Part shown: positions 10,836-23,114 of the stretch, one piece after another
Position numbering within the stretch: the stretch's first letter is position 1
How the letters are laid out: every line of letters starts with the position of its first letter
From: Mytilinidion resinicola
Lineage: Eukaryota; Ascomycota; Dothideomycetes; Mytilinidiales; Mytilinidiaceae
Reading direction: 5' to 3'
Length of the DNA: 64,000 nucleotides
NCBI RefSeq assembly: GCF_010093595.1
Contig: NW_022985439.1
Coordinates: forward strand, 1,135,713-1,199,712
Notes under the pieces: model-generated
Told to the model about the DNA's origin: nothing
Database searches by the model: none
What the model saw: the letters and a program-made list of their open reading frames with translations, nothing else
Made by a program: the position numbers and the translations under genes

Positions 10836-12536
10836 ATGGGTCCAAAGAAGATCCCCGCCGCGGCCAAGACTGCCATTCGCCGTTCCACTCGTAACGCCAC
10901 TACCCAGCACACTGAAGATGCCCCGGTAAAGAAGATTGCCGCGAAAATTACCAAGGCGCCGAAGGCCAAGGTCACCAAGGCCAAGGCCACCTCAGACACT
11001 GTTGAACCCGCCCCAAAGCGTCGCGGTCGCCCCCCGAAGAACGCTCCAGCCCAGACTGAGCCAGATGCGCAGCTGGATCAAAACCTCGCCGACGCCGTTC
11101 CTGATGTACCGAAGAAACGAGGCCGCCCGACTAAGGCCGCTGCACAGGCCAAACCAGCCCCGGAGCCACCCAAGTGGCGTGGTAGTGTCGCCAAAGTTGC
11201 CGTTGCCATCGAGCCGATTGAGGAGGAGCTTCCGAAGAAGCGCGGCCGGCCGGCGAAGATCGCAGTGCAGGTCGATGTCGTTGAAGAGGCCCCTAAGAAA
11301 CGGGGCCGCGCCACCAAAGTCGCTGCACAGGCTGAGCCCACGCCGGAGCTACCCAAGAAGCGTGGCCGATCCGCCAAAACAACTGTGGTCGCCAAGCCGA
11401 TTCAGGAGGGACTGCCAAAGAAGCGTGGTCGACCTGCCAAAATAGAACCGGTTCTCGAAGTCGTTGCGAAGGCACCCAAGAAACGAGGCCGCCCTGCGAA
11501 GGTCGTTGAGGAGACTGAACCTGCCCCAGAGGCACCCCGGAAGCGCGGTCGTGCTGCCCAGAAGACCGAAGAAGAGCGTCCGATTCTGACGCCAAAAACT
11601 CGACGTCGTGCAGTAGCCACGAAATCAGCACCTGCGCAAAAGACTGCGAAAAAGCCCGTCAATTCGGCCCCGGTGAAGGTTCCTACTGGCAGGCCATCCA
11701 GGAAGCGGACTGCCCCCGATGAAGCTCCTGTCTCGGCAGCGAAGAAACCGCGGAAGGCCGTTTCGAAGGCTGCCCCCAAAGCAGCAGCCAAGACCGCCAA
11801 GCCTCGCGGTCGGCCAAAGGGGTCAAAGAACCAGCCAAAGACCCCTGTGGCTGCCCCAGCGGAGGGGCCGGTTGTTGAAGAAGAAGTCCCGGTTATGGTA
11901 CCAGAAGAACCGGTTCTTCAGGAAGAAGAGTCCCTTGACATCGCCATGGAGGACGCCGTTGCGGGAGCAGAAGAACCCATTGCGTCCATGCCGCCGGCCG
12001 AAGAAGAACACATTGCGTCCGCCCTTCTGGCCGAAGAAGATCACGTTGCGTCTACCCCTCCGGTCGAAGAAGAACCAGTTCTGGAGACGCCTGCTGCGCA
12101 AATCGAGCCGGAAGAGTCCTCGTCAGTCATAAACAACGACGACACTGGCCTATCCGCGGTCCGCGCCGCGTCCATTCCACCACCAAATGGCTTCGCAGCC
12201 ATGACGTCGCCTACCCCAATCGGCGACAACACCGCCCAGAACCCGGCCTCCTCCCCCCCTCGGCGCAGCCCCCCCGTCGTCAATCTGGCGACTTCTTTGA
12301 ACGGAAGCCACACCCGTTCTGCTGCCGGCTCCCGCGTGGCGTCGCGCGCTGCGTCCCCGCTCTCGTCGCGACGTGGCTCGCGAGCGGGCTCGCTCTTGCC
12401 GGGCGAGAGGTCGTTCGCGTCGCTGTTTGAGTCCCCAGTTGTGTCCAAGAAGATCAACAAGAGCGGACGGAGCGTGTCGCCGCAGGCCCAGGGCGAGGCC
12501 ATGAGTGGGGTCGAATACGGCACTACTGTTGACTAG
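10836..12536 (+). CDS. Multi-AT-hook DNA-binding protein
   Basis: An intronless gene of 566 residues; I choose the first ATG of the frame, 10836 (MGPKKIPAAAK). The frame is open upstream, but only from a non-ATG codon. The protein carries about nine AT-hook cores of the form KRGRP/KRGRA/KRGRS (for example RRGRPPK, KKRGRPTK, KKRGRPAK, KPRGRPKGSK) between residues 60 and 335, spaced about 18-22 residues, plus one degenerate core (KWRGSVAK). AT hooks bind the minor groove of AT-rich DNA, so a nuclear chromatin or architectural role is likely. A Glu/Pro-rich acidic region (about 345-430) and a Ser/Arg-rich tail follow. A 61-residue higher-order repeat is visible inside the hook region. No catalytic domain; the precise role is unknown. 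Confidence 0.8.
   Translation: MGPKKIPAAAKTAIRRSTRNATTQHTEDAPVKKIAAKITKAPKAKVTKAKATSDTVEPAPKRRGRPPKNAPAQTEPDAQLDQNLADAVPDVPKKRGRPTKAAAQAKPAPEPPKWRGSVAKVAVAIEPIEEELPKKRGRPAKIAVQVDVVEEAPKKRGRATKVAAQAEPTPELPKKRGRSAKTTVVAKPIQEGLPKKRGRPAKIEPVLEVVAKAPKKRGRPAKVVEETEPAPEAPRKRGRAAQKTEEERPILTPKTRRRAVATKSAPAQKTAKKPVNSAPVKVPTGRPSRKRTAPDEAPVSAAKKPRKAVSKAAPKAAAKTAKPRGRPKGSKNQPKTPVAAPAEGPVVEEEVPVMVPEEPVLQEEESLDIAMEDAVAGAEEPIASMPPAEEEHIASALLAEEDHVASTPPVEEEPVLETPAAQIEPEESSSVINNDDTGLSAVRAASIPPPNGFAAMTSPTPIGDNTAQNPASSPPRRSPPVVNLATSLNGSHTRSAAGSRVASRAASPLSSRRGSRAGSLLPGERSFASLFESPVVSKKINKSGRSVSPQAQGEAMSGVEYGTTVD
11130..11495 (+). repeat. 183-bp higher-order coding repeat (AT-hook units)
   Basis: Inside the AT-hook gene, the block starting ACTAAGGCCGCTGCACAGGC at 11130 recurs at 11313, exactly 183 bases later and in frame. 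Each block encodes three hook units of about 22, 21 and 18 residues (TKxAAQAxPxPE.., ..PIxExLPKKRGRPAKI, ..VVxxAPKKRGR). This points to local segmental duplication. Confidence 0.7.
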
Positions 12537-12724
12537 ATCGGAAGTTTGGTGCATTGCGTGGGCCTGAGTGTGGGCGATTTGGCGGTATTTGGCGGTGGTT
12601 GTGTACGATATGTGGGTGCTTGCTGTGGCCTCTCTCTGGCCTATTGGTTGCTTTCTGCCTTTTGGCTCTCTTTCTGCTTGTTAGACTTCTTTTGCTCTTT
12701 GCGACCTTTTTGCTGTTTGTTTCT

Positions 12725-12866
12725 GGCCTCTGTGTGTCCTCTTCCGGCCCTTTTCCTGCTTTTACTGGTCTCATAGCGGACTCTTTGCTGGCTCTTTCTG
12801 GCCTCTATGTGCTCTTTCCGGTCCTTTTTCCTTACTTTTCTGGGCCCTATAGCGGCCTCTTTTCGG
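12725..12866 (+). repeat. Two-unit 75-bp pyrimidine-rich repeat
   Basis: Unit 1 starts GGCCTCTGTGTGTCCTCTTC at 12725 and unit 2 starts GGCCTCTATGTGCTCTTTCC at 12800. Both continue with CTTTTACTGG/CTTTTCTGGG-like and CATAGCGGACTC/TATAGCGGCCTC-like sequence. The repeat sits just 3' of the AT-hook gene. Confidence 0.6.
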
Positions 12867-13009
12867 GGTTTTAAACGGCATAATGACGGATACCCCGCGT
12901 GGGCGCTGGGTGGTTGCCTCTGCTTCTCTTTTCAACTGTAACTCTATAGGCATGAATGAACTCGATTGAACTATCATCCTGCTTCTTGCTTGGTGCTGTG
13001 TGAGGTGGC

Positions 13010-13055
13010 TCACGTGATTTTAGAGAGGAGGTTGAATAGGGTCAAGTCACGTGAT
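13010..13055 (+). promoter_or_regulatory. Paired TCACGTGAT motifs (putative bHLH sites)
   Basis: Two identical nine-base motifs containing the CACGTG E-box, 37 bases apart, about 440 bp upstream of the F-box/LRR gene start. In fungi this core is bound by Cbf1/Pho4-type bHLH factors (family knowledge). Function here is inference. Confidence 0.35.
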
Positions 13056-13493
13056 GATGACGGTCTGGCGGTCTTTCGTCCAAATCGCCACTGTCTGTGC
13101 CTAACAAGTCGCCTTGCAGCAGTCATCTGCTATGCCAGCAAGGGTGAGTACGACTGCGCCTCATCTCATGCTCTTGGAACTTCGTGTCAAGAATGTGCCT
13201 TGAAATCAGCCTTGATGGTGATCCTCTTTGTGGGCTCTCTGTTTTTCATGCCGTTGCGCTACAGTACCGACATCTCGCTACTCGGGCGCCACTTTTGCTC
13301 GCTCGACACCACTGCAAGGAGTACCCTAGCTGGCACATGTTCGATCAGTCAAACGGTAGCTCTATTTCCGCTGTGTGGAACGTTTGGTTGCATCTGAAGT
13401 TTTAAAGGGCTATCGGGAGACCCTAAGCAGATCCAAGGAGTGCCCAAACTTATATCATAGTGCTGTCCGACTACCGCATTCCACCCACACAAC

Positions 13494-15963
13494 ATGGACG
13501 ACGCGCCTCCGTCTTACGAGACGGCCATTACTAAAGACCATTGGAAGATCATAGCCCGCTATATCCGTTCGCGGGATTTGTGTTCTGCTGCACTTGTTTG
13601 CGAAAGATGGCATGAGATATTTGCCCCACATCTCTGGGGTAATCCAGCCTCTCATTTCGGAGCACAAAATGACACTGTATATGGTATGTACGCAACATCC
13701 TCATTGAAACCATAGCTCAACTCTTACAGTCGCCTTGACTCGCTTCAAGCGAACGCTCTCATGGGCGCGTCTCTGTGTTCGGGAGTTGACCCATACGCTT
13801 CACCTACCTCCAGCGCATGCAGAGATATACGGCGGACCGCACTCTGACTGGCTAAGAGATATTCTCGAGCGCTTACCTCGCCTTCAATCGCTTATCGTGG
13901 ACGGATTGCCCTTTTTCGACCATGCGTCTCTGCTCACGCTGCGGTACAGCTCTAGCTATGCGTCGCAGCCTGCAGGATTTCCTGTCTATGGGTTGCGTTT
14001 GCTGGATGCTTCCAACTGCTCGAATTCGACATCAAATGGCTTGGCTGAAGCACTAATCCATTTTCCGGCTCTGATCTCTCTTGACTTATCAAGAACAATT
14101 GCAGCTCGGGACATTGTTGTGTTCAGCAAGCTCGGATTCTTGTCCGGTCTTCGTGTTCTAAAGCTCCGGGGCCTAAGCCTGAAGGACGGCGATTTCGAGA
14201 TGATTGCCCAGTCGATTGGAACGAGGGTCACTAGTCTAGACCTACGCGACAATAACTTGACAGATGCTAGCGCTCGAATGCTCCTAGACCACTGTTTGAA
14301 AGACGATGAGGCGGGACGTCAATCACGGCGCAACCAACGGGATGATTCACGGTATAACACATTTCCCGAAGCAGACATTGACAACGGGGTTGAGGACCTT
14401 GATCGGTACTTGCGAATCAAGTTGACTCAAGGATTCGTTGGCCGCCTTGCCATTGAGGATACCGACGACGTCGGCATAACACACCTTCACATATCTAATA
14501 ACGACATGACAGTAGAAGGAATTTCAGGCTTGATACGGTCTAAGAGATTAAGTTTTCTCGATGTTGGAACATTATCTCGAGCCCTGCGGAGACCGCGATC
14601 CATGTCCATGGGAGATAGTGATGAAGCATTTTCGCTTCCTGGAGCTGAGAAGCTGACTCAAGTCCTGGCAGAATCTGGGTCAGCTGGCTTGAAACATCTT
14701 CGAATCAACCACGCCGTAATCACAGAAGAGTCTACTCTCACGCCGAACTCTCCGCATCGAGCGGAAATGGAGGGAAACTTCGGGGTGTATGCTCCGACTA
14801 ATGCTCACGAACTTGAAGCCGTTCCGCCCCGTCCACCAGAGCTTGATGCACTTGAGTCAGCTGTACTCGAGCTTCCTGGGGATTCTGCTCATCCGTCCGA
14901 GCTTCCTGGTTCTCTTCCAGAGCATGACGAGGTAGGCTCCGAAGACGAGATTTCGCCAGGGATCAAACGCGCTCCAACTTTTGAAGTCACTATAGACCAG
15001 GTCCTTAACGTTCGGAGAGGTAGTGCCTTTGCTCCTGAGCCAGTGAACACAGACGACGCCCTGTCTCCAATTGGTACATTTCCCGATGCAACCGGTGGCT
15101 TGTCGCCAGTCTCGCCCATATTTAATGGCAGATCGAGGAGTCCTTCCTTGAACAGCCTCGACGAGCGACCGAGCAGCATAAGATCAGGCCGAAACTCCAT
15201 ATATTATATCGAAGAACGTCGGGCGCGGCTCGAGCTACGGCAGTCACGAGAAAACTCTTTACACCCTGGAATGCTCCCAAAACTCCACACGCTGGTCCTG
15301 ACCGATGTACCCTTGAAGACCAGCCGCCCCGAAGTAGTCCAGCGACTGGTCCAGTTCATTCAAGACTGCGCCGAAGAGACCGAAATGGCCAAGCTCCGAG
15401 CCCAGCACACGTACGCCCTACCACCAGGACGAAGTCGAGCCGTAGCAGAGCGCGAGTACGCCCGCAGCCTCTTTTCGCTCCGCCGGATCGTGCTTGAGAT
15501 GGCCCCTCCTCTTGCGCCTCTTAAAAAGATTTCTACAAGTTGGCGGCAATACCCTACCAAGTCCTCTACAGAGGACACGGATTCCGAGAAGTTCTGGGAC
15601 GCCGCTACGCACGACTTCTCGTTCTTCGGCGACGAAGAGTGTGGCCTGCCAAACCAGGAGCCTGGTCGTCATCTGCCGCTCGCTGCTATGAGTGGCTTGA
15701 TGCTTGCACCGCCTCCCGCTCCTGCCAGTAGTCATCAATCGCAGCATACTTTGGCTGCACCGTCGATTGATGTTGTTGCCGAGTTGTCCAAGTTCCGCAA
15801 AGATCGCAAGGCTGCGTTCCAAGCTGCCGTCAGCCGGGGAGACATCGAGCCTGCCATCGAGGGGTACTGGCCAGGCGATATCACAGTCGTTCGACACCCG
15901 ATCTCGTCGGAGGCCGTTGACTACTACGGGAATCAGTTCGAATCAGGATGGCACTATCGATGA
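13494..15963 (+). CDS. F-box-like / leucine-rich repeat protein
   Basis: Two exons, 13494..13683 and 13730..15963 (46-nt intron, GTATGT...TTACAG), 807 residues; the splice joins NDTVY to VALTRFKRTL. Residues about 17-50 (DHWKIIARYIRSRDLCSAALVCERWHEI...LWGNP) look like an F-box: a hydrophobic start and a CERWHEIFAPHLW end. Leucine-rich segments follow (LRLLDASNCSN, LISLDLSRTI, LRVLKLRGLSL, VTSLDLRDNNLTD, ITHLHISNNDMT), then a long Ser/Pro-rich middle and a conserved-looking C-terminus (GYWPGDITVVRHP...GWHYR). F-box/LRR proteins usually present substrates to SCF ubiquitin ligases. The specific target is unknown. Confidence 0.8.
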
Positions 15964-17091
15964 CTGCAGAACTTCGATGAGTGGAGGAGTTTGGAATTTG
16001 GCAGGCTGATTCTGTAGGTGTAGGTTTTTGTACGTTACTTTTGTCATTCGGAGCGAAATGGTCAGGGGTGGAATCCATCATAATCATGACCCGCAAGTTC
16101 ATATATCTTGGTGCTCTAATTTACATGCTCACATGTTCAAGGTTTGGCCTATCGCATGACGATGCATAAGTGCTGCCCTTAGCCCCATTCTCTAAGCTCA
16201 TGTCAACTCCTCGCATACGATTCGCACCTCCGCATACTTTTACATAGTATCTCACCGGTATGGGGCAGCACCTCTAACGGTGTCAGACGGAGCCCCCCTC
16301 AGCAAAATAGATGCACACTTCATTTCAAATCACCAGTCAGAGCACAGAGTTGTGAAAAGGCATCAAAAACGACGCCGGGTATACCATTTCCCTCCCAAGA
16401 GTCCCCCGGTTATCCCACCATCCCCAACTCCATTCCCGCTCCAAGCTTAATCTCCCAAGTTCCTCTCCTATCTCATCCCCGCCACACATAGCCAGCAGCT
16501 GGTATCTAATAATACTCCCGCGGCCTCCCTCCCTCCCCCCCTTCGGCGCATAGATGCAATCACAATAATCCTCCACATAAACGAAGAATCTATCCCTATC
16601 CCTATCCACATCTCCCTCGAATACAAAATAAAGAAAACCGGCGAGTAAATTTTCTTCCCTACCCACCAACCCGCGCTGGGGACTCGAATCGTACAAAGAC
16701 ATCACATCATGCTAATTCCGCTCAACAAATCGCTCCAGTGCCCACAAAAAACACGAAAAAACCCCACCAAAAAAAACACAAACGAGAAAAAAAGACTCCA
16801 CGGAATTCGCTGGTTAAAAACCGGTACAATTAACGCTCTGTTAAACTCCCGTCACTCAGCCCCATCTCATTAAAAAAAATTCATAAACCTGCACCCGAAT
16901 AAAGGCAACAGACTTCCCCTCTCACGCGGACCAGTGATCGATGAGACGCGACCGCCCTCGACCCCTGGACCGGCGGTGGGACGAATGCAGCGTTCGCAGC
17001 CGCCGTATCGTTTTGCGGAGAGGCGTGAGCGCTAGAAGAAGCAAGAAAAAATGGGTTTCAAATCAGCTTTCAAATGAAATCTTATAGTTTT
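15964..17091. other. Convergent intergenic region
   Basis: About 1.1 kb between two converging genes. It is A/C-rich with poly-A-like runs near 16745-16880. One ATG-initiated minus-strand frame of 122 codons (16337-16705) has no recognisable features, and I do not call it a gene. Otherwise I see nothing. Confidence 0.5.
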
Positions 17092-20000
17092 TCATGCAGG
17101 GAGGGGCTCAGCGGGTTCAGTCGGGGGTGGGGGTGGTGTTGTTGAGGCCCCACCATCGCCTTCAAGCGCTGTCATTGATGTCTTTGGAACCTCAGCCTCG
17201 TCGGCTTCGGCTTTGGCGATCTCGGCCTCGCGCTCGGCGTAGATTTGCTCTTTGCGGGCCTGCGCGGCGTTGAGCGAGTCGATGTAGGTGCGGAATTTGA
17301 CGATTTCGCGCAGGAGGTACGAGGACTTGCGTTCCCAGTTGGCCATGGCTTTGCTGGCGTTGGGGTGGCGTGGGGAGAACTGGGTGTAATGGTTAGCACG
17401 TTAATCTCCCTTTCAAAGCTCGTAACTAAACTTACGGCAATCAGCATGGGCGCCCGCAGTTCTTGGTGACGTCCAAGCTCCTCCTCGACGTTCTTCACGT
17501 AGGCGGTCAACGCTCTCAGTTGGTCGACTTCCATCAGGTTGCTGGGCAGCATGCTCTGCGTAGGTGGAGTCCACTCGTTTAGGTTGACCTTATCGCCCGC
17601 GAGCCTGGCTTTGACGGTTCCGGTTGAGTGGTCGATGGAGCTGCGGATCGAGCTTTGCATGCTGGGACGCGGCATTGAGACAGAGGGTGCACTATCTTGG
17701 CGGATGAGGGCGGGATTGATGACGTTGTCACCCCATCCGTATTCGATGTTGCTAACTCCACCCATGAGGGGCTCCTTAGATAGGCGCGCAGACCAGTAAT
17801 TGGCTGTCGTGACAAACTCTTTGACGATGTCTGGAGTGCCGACTTGGAAGAGGTGGACTGCTCCGGTGGGTAAAGACAGCGCCCACACATGGGGCCGTGA
17901 CTTGGAGTATCCAGGAGGCGGGAGAGCGCTGGCAATCGACTGGCGAAGCAAGAAGCTGTCTAGAGCTTCAGCGTTATCCATCCAGTTACCACCACCAACG
18001 ATGCTGCCAGCGGAGGGTCGAGCCTTGTTCTTTTGCCGCACCGACTTCGAGTTCATGCTGAAGGAGAAGAGACGCATATAGCCTTTCTCAATAACTGCGA
18101 AAGACTCATTCCAGTTCCTGTCCTTGGCCTTCTTGTCGAGAGCCTCAAGGTGATGCTTGTGCTTCAGGATCCCCTCTTTCGCCCACGGTGCGCCTACCAG
18201 CTCAAGGGTTTCGTCTTCCAGAAGTGGGACCACGCGGCCGTACTCTTCCGAGCTTGCAATAGTCATGCCTTCTTCGCGAATAATAGCTTGACTGAGGGCA
18301 TTGGCGAACCCGATAGACTGTTGGTAGTCGCCCCGGGCAAAATGCGAACCCAGTGACTCCATAGACATGGAGGTCTGAGTCTTGCCAAAGGAGTACTTGC
18401 TCCACGTACTTGAGCCAGCAGGGCTCCATACTGACTGGTCGTCTAGACTCGTTCGACTCGAACCAATTGTAGACGTGGGGTATAGACGCGGCCTTGACCG
18501 AGTCTTGGTGTTCCAACGGGCAGCTACGCTTCGAAAGTCTGTCTGAGAACGGCCTCGATAGCTGGTGCTGTCCGAAGGGGCTTTGCTCAACACACTTGGC
18601 GTTCGTCGTAGCATGGAGCTCACTGACAGGTTGTTAGAGGAGGGCGGGTCGTGACGCTGGATTGCTGAAGATCCATGAAGCGGCAATCGTTGCTGGCGGA
18701 TTGAGTTATAGAACTCTTTAAGCACAATCTCGACCTGGAATTCCCATCCTTTAGCAGAGCCTTCGAACGGCGACTTGACGAGGACGTTGCAGTTATCCGC
18801 TGGAGCGGAATCTGGCGCCGATAGGAGACCATCAGACCCAGTGCGAGCTGCTGGTCTGATGGACAAGCGGTTGCGAGATGGCTTAGTCTCGAGCGAAGTC
18901 CGAGCTTCGGTAGCTTCGGGAGCAAAGGTGGGAGATTCGGCTGCGGGTGAGCTAGGTTCTGACCATGGAATGGAACCCCTGGCCTGCGTGCTCTGCGGGC
19001 GTAGAGTCTCTTCAGCGGGCTCGACGAGTGCATCCGCGCAGACACGACGGATAGTCGGGAGGGTGTTTCTGACGAATTGGCTTCGGGTCATCCTCGATTC
19101 GATATCAGCAAGATGCAAGTCGGTATTGAGGAGCAGAACAGAGTAGCAAATGGTATGGACAACGTCTGTAGAAGGGTTAGCTGAGCTGCTTGTATCTGAT
19201 TGGACGGATTGCCTTACCTGTGGCCTTGAAACCGTGGCTGGGGTTGCACTCGCACCAACGTTCGGTAAAGGCCATGAGAATGCGGTCCACCTGCTGTGTT
19301 TCAGCCTTCAAAACAAGCTTCCCGCACAAGTCTCGCATGGCAAGCAAGATGTTGAAGCCAGACCAGTCGAAGAGGTCCATGTACGCCTTGCGGATGCGTG
19401 CAGCGCTGGCGGAAACGTCACCTAGGACCGTGGCTGCCTGTGCTTTGGTCGTGAGCTCCTCGTCTCCACTGTAGATCTTCAAAGCATGCTCCCTGTCTTC
19501 GTCAGTCGGCTCTTCAGAGGCGTCCAATGCCTTGGGGTCGGCCACCAGCGTGTCGTCCGGAAGGTCATCGCCGTCTACTTGCACGACGGGCAGACTGGTG
19601 GCCGATTGGAAGACATCGCTGGTGGAAGTAGGCGTAGTCTCGGCGGTCGTGGGCGAAGCTTTCTGCGAGGACCGAACCCCTTCGAGAGGGAGCGAGAGAC
19701 CGGACTCGGCCAGCCTCTCTTCTGATGGCGTAGGCTCGAGCCAGACACGGTTCGGCTTGCTGGCCACCATCGGGACGGGCGACTGCTTGTGAACGCCGCC
19801 GGTGACTACCCAGCCGTCGTCTTCAGCATCGCTCGCCGAGGATGGCCGTCGGTCAGAGGCGTGCGGGCTGAGCAGCTCTGTCCGCTTCTCGCCAGTGTTG
19901 GCCTTCCGCTGCGGTGCTTCATTCTCGTTGCTGCGAACGGGGAACGGCGCGCGGAACGCGGGCGACGTGGGACTCGTCCTGGGCCGCCTCGCGTCGTCGG

Positions 20001-22068
20001 GCAGGCCAAAGTGGGAGTTGGAGCTGCGGGCGTCGTGCTGGCGGTCCTCGTTCCCGCTGCTGTCGGCCAGGAACGAGTCGTCGTGCGGGTTGGCGACGCT
20101 CGTCCGGCCGCGCTTCATCTTGAGCTTGAGCTTGGGGCTGTGTGTTGCAGCGGCGTGCGAGCTCTTCACGGCTTCGCCCCGAGATGATGGCGCGCTGTTC
20201 TCAGTGCCACGCGAGCCCGGCTTGACGGGACGCACCGTGGCGTCCTTGTGGGGGGTGTATCCGGGCGAGAAGCCGCCCAGATGCTCTGCCTTCTCGTCCT
20301 CCCCGCCCGGCTGGTGCTCCCGCGATTCAAAGTACGTCTCGTGTGGGCTCGTGACGTCACTCAAATAGGGGTTCATCACCTTGCGCAGACTGCTAATTGA
20401 CGGGCTTGGCAGCGCCGGCGCGAGATCAGTGCGTGTAGGTGCCAGCTGCATGGGCATGACGGGCGCCTGCGAGCCCTCTGACACCGACTTCTTTCGCCGC
20501 CGGAAAAAGGACGACGGCTTCTTGTTCAGAATGGCGGGCGGAGGCGGTTGGTGCTGCGGCTGCGGCTGCGGCTTGCGCACAGGGGCAGGCACAGGCTGCG
20601 ACACGGGCTTGGGCTGTGGCTTGAGCTGGGATGCAATGTGATTATGGGCAGTGCCTTGGGTGGTTTTGGGGCGGCTAGGGGAGTCGTAGGAGTCGGTGTG
20701 TTGGGCGGGAGAGGCATCTTGGGTCTGGCTGGAGGGGGAGGCATGATTAGCTTTGGACGAGCCAAAGACGCGGCGGAAGAAGCCCTGCTTTTCCTTTGGG
20801 GGGTTTGCCAGTGGTGTCGTCGGTACAGTGGGGGATGCGGTCGAGGGTTTACGGATGGCGACAGTCGGGCTAGGGGCAGGTGGGTCTGCAAACGCCGGAA
20901 TCGGGGGAAGGTCGCGGAAATGGCTCGCGTTGATGAAGTCGCTTGCCTGAGCCCGCATGCTGGCCATGGACTCCTGCGACTGCACCTGCGATTGCGTGTT
21001 GGTCCTGCCCTTTCGCAATGTCTTACCGCTGGACGAACGGATGCTGTTCTTCCGCGACACGGGTGCCTGCGGAGGCGCATATGTTGGCTGCGGTGGGTAC
21101 GACGGAGACAAAATAGGGGACTCTGGCACCCGTCGCGGTCCTACTGGTACTGTAGGCTCTGGCGCTGCGTCGTAGTGGTTGTATGCCCCTGGTGGCAGCG
21201 GCCGTCCGCGATCTAACATGCCGCTCGATGTCTGTTTTATTGGCGATGGCCGCGGCCGATCCCCATAACTATGATCAAAACTCGCAGATCGGTTTCCAAA
21301 TCCCATTCGATGTGTGCCCATGGCCTGGGTGTATCCAAAATCCATGCTGGAAGAGCCGCTGCCCTTGCTGCCTTTCTTTCCGCCACTCCTGGTATGTGCC
21401 GACGCGGGCGGATCAAATATGCTTTTAGATTGGGTTTCGCTGCTAGTCTTGGAGGCACCAAACGGGCCCCGAAGACTCTCTTTCCTCGCCAGTCCGGCCT
21501 GAAAGTTGGAGCTGCTGTTGCTTCTCCGTCCCCGCGAATGGTGGCTCGAGTATCGACTGGCGGTATCGTCGATGTGTACATCGTATTCGGACGAATATGA
21601 CGAGGTGTAAGTGTGGCCGCGGTGTCGAGACGCTTTTGGGAGAGCGTACGGAGCATTGCTCGCAAAGAAGTCGTCGTGGTCGAATTTCGAGTACAGCGCG
21701 TTGTTCGGGAATGACGGCGCGCCCATGCCCATTGGCATCGAATCCAGCGACATGAGCATGTTGTCCACCACCGAGTCTCTTGTGCCATCGCCGAAGGACA
21801 GGTCGTGGGAGTCTCTGGACCTAGACCGGTCGAAGCCTCCATCTTCTACTCTCAAATTGTCCACGGGCGTCGAGTCGTCGAAGAAGGTCTGGTTATTCCG
21901 GGCCGGCCGAGTGTTTAGCGCGCGCATCGGGGCCTTGCCCTTTGCCTGTCTCGAGGTCCTGGGGGTCCGTGGAGGAGAATCGTCGCGTCGGCGGCCGCGC
22001 GAGGTGCCGTCGTCTAGCATTGCGTTGTGCGGCTCAGGTGGTGAAGGGTGGTGGTGAAGGGCGTCCAT
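17092..22068 (-). CDS. Sec7-PH domain ARF guanine nucleotide exchange factor
   Basis: Three exons on the minus strand: 22068..19218, 19165..17436, 17379..17092; 1622 residues. Introns are 52 and 56 nt. The first splice joins GFKAT to DVVHTICYSVLLLNTDLHLAD, and the second joins RAPMLIA to FSPRHPNAS. The Sec7 domain (about residues 850-1010) activates ARF GTPases on membranes. It shows the glutamic-finger segment LVLKAETQQVDRIL and the SVLLLNTDLH helix. A PH domain (about 1270-1430, GILKHKHHLEALDKKAKDR..) and a charged C-terminal helix follow. The arrangement matches Syt1/EFA6-like fungal exchange factors. The first 850 residues are Ser/Pro-rich and low-complexity. The frame is open up to 22404; I prefer ATG 22068 (MDALHHHPSPP), with moderate certainty. 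Confidence 0.85.
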
Positions 22069-23114
22069 GATGGCATGGCGCAAGCGGAGAATATGGGACT
22101 CGGGTTCGAGGAGGTGCAGCACGCCGGGGTTCTGCGTGAGACAGACGGAAAGGTGCAGATGGAAATTGAGGCTCGCCGAGTCGGGCGCAATGGATGCGGG
22201 CGCGATCGAGATCAGGGGTCCCGTCGTGACAGCTGCTCGGGTTCGCAGCGCCGAATATTGGCGGTGAGGTGCTTGCCAGCACGGGTTTGACCGGGAGGAG
22301 CCTCCGCAATTAGACACACCGGATATCGAAGAGCTGTGTACATGTAGGATGGATTGCATAGGGGAGTATAGCTGGGCCTGAGGGAAAATGTCCAGCAAAC
22401 CCAATGCGCCGAGGCGGGCCTTGGCACGTGGTGCATCTGGACTTGAGCAGGGCCGGCATTAATGAAACGCGCCAAACCCCTGAAGGCCACGACTCTCCTC
22501 ACTGCACCTTTCGGGACGCGCTATCGATTCTCTCAAGACTCCAATCACGCCGGATTGGTACCTCATCACGCCCTGTCGCGGGTGCCGACCCCTCGCTAGC
22601 TCCCGAACTCGAGGGGGTGAAAGCAACGGCCGCCAGCTGCCTGTCTGGCCCTCGCCAAGAGCAAACAGAAGCGTGTTGTGCGGGGACGTCTCCTGGGTGC
22701 TGTGAGCCATGCGGTGCCGGGTGCCGTGGTGCTTGGCTGCAGTCGAGGAAACGCTCAATGGCCGCATCGTGGCACTCCCAGCGACCTGGAAGCTATTTTC
22801 AATCCGGAGAAGACGCTCCAGCTCTTGCTGTGGAGGGTGTCCAGCCCGCTCTTTGCCAGCCCACGCGCAGTCACCTGTTCTGTGCCCGTTTCGCCTCTGT
22901 CAGACTCCAACGTATTCGCAGGGAGATCCCCGCTGTCTCCTTCGGCCGCCGTTCTTCCATGCATACCAAGGACGCCCGAGGAGACACGTGGCCCGTGCCT
23001 CGCCGCAACCAAGCTACCACATTAACTCGCGAGCCCTCTACAGTTACGACAGCACACCAACACACCCTGCTCTTCTCCGAGCTCTTGAGCCTTCTAATAT
23101 CTTTGTACGGCACA

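Larger units (their letters stand above)
12537..13493. other. Intergenic; pyrimidine-rich repeat and E-box pair
   Basis: About 960 bp with no credible gene. The first 330 bases are T/C-rich and include two related 75-base units (12725 and 12800) built around GGCCTCTRTGTGYYCTYTTCCGG-type sequence. Further on, two copies of TCACGTGAT (about 13010 and 13047) could be bHLH sites for the downstream F-box/LRR gene. Confidence 0.5.

Noticed and set aside
16337..16705. 122-codon minus-strand frame
   Set aside because: No recognisable feature; lies between two 3' ends.
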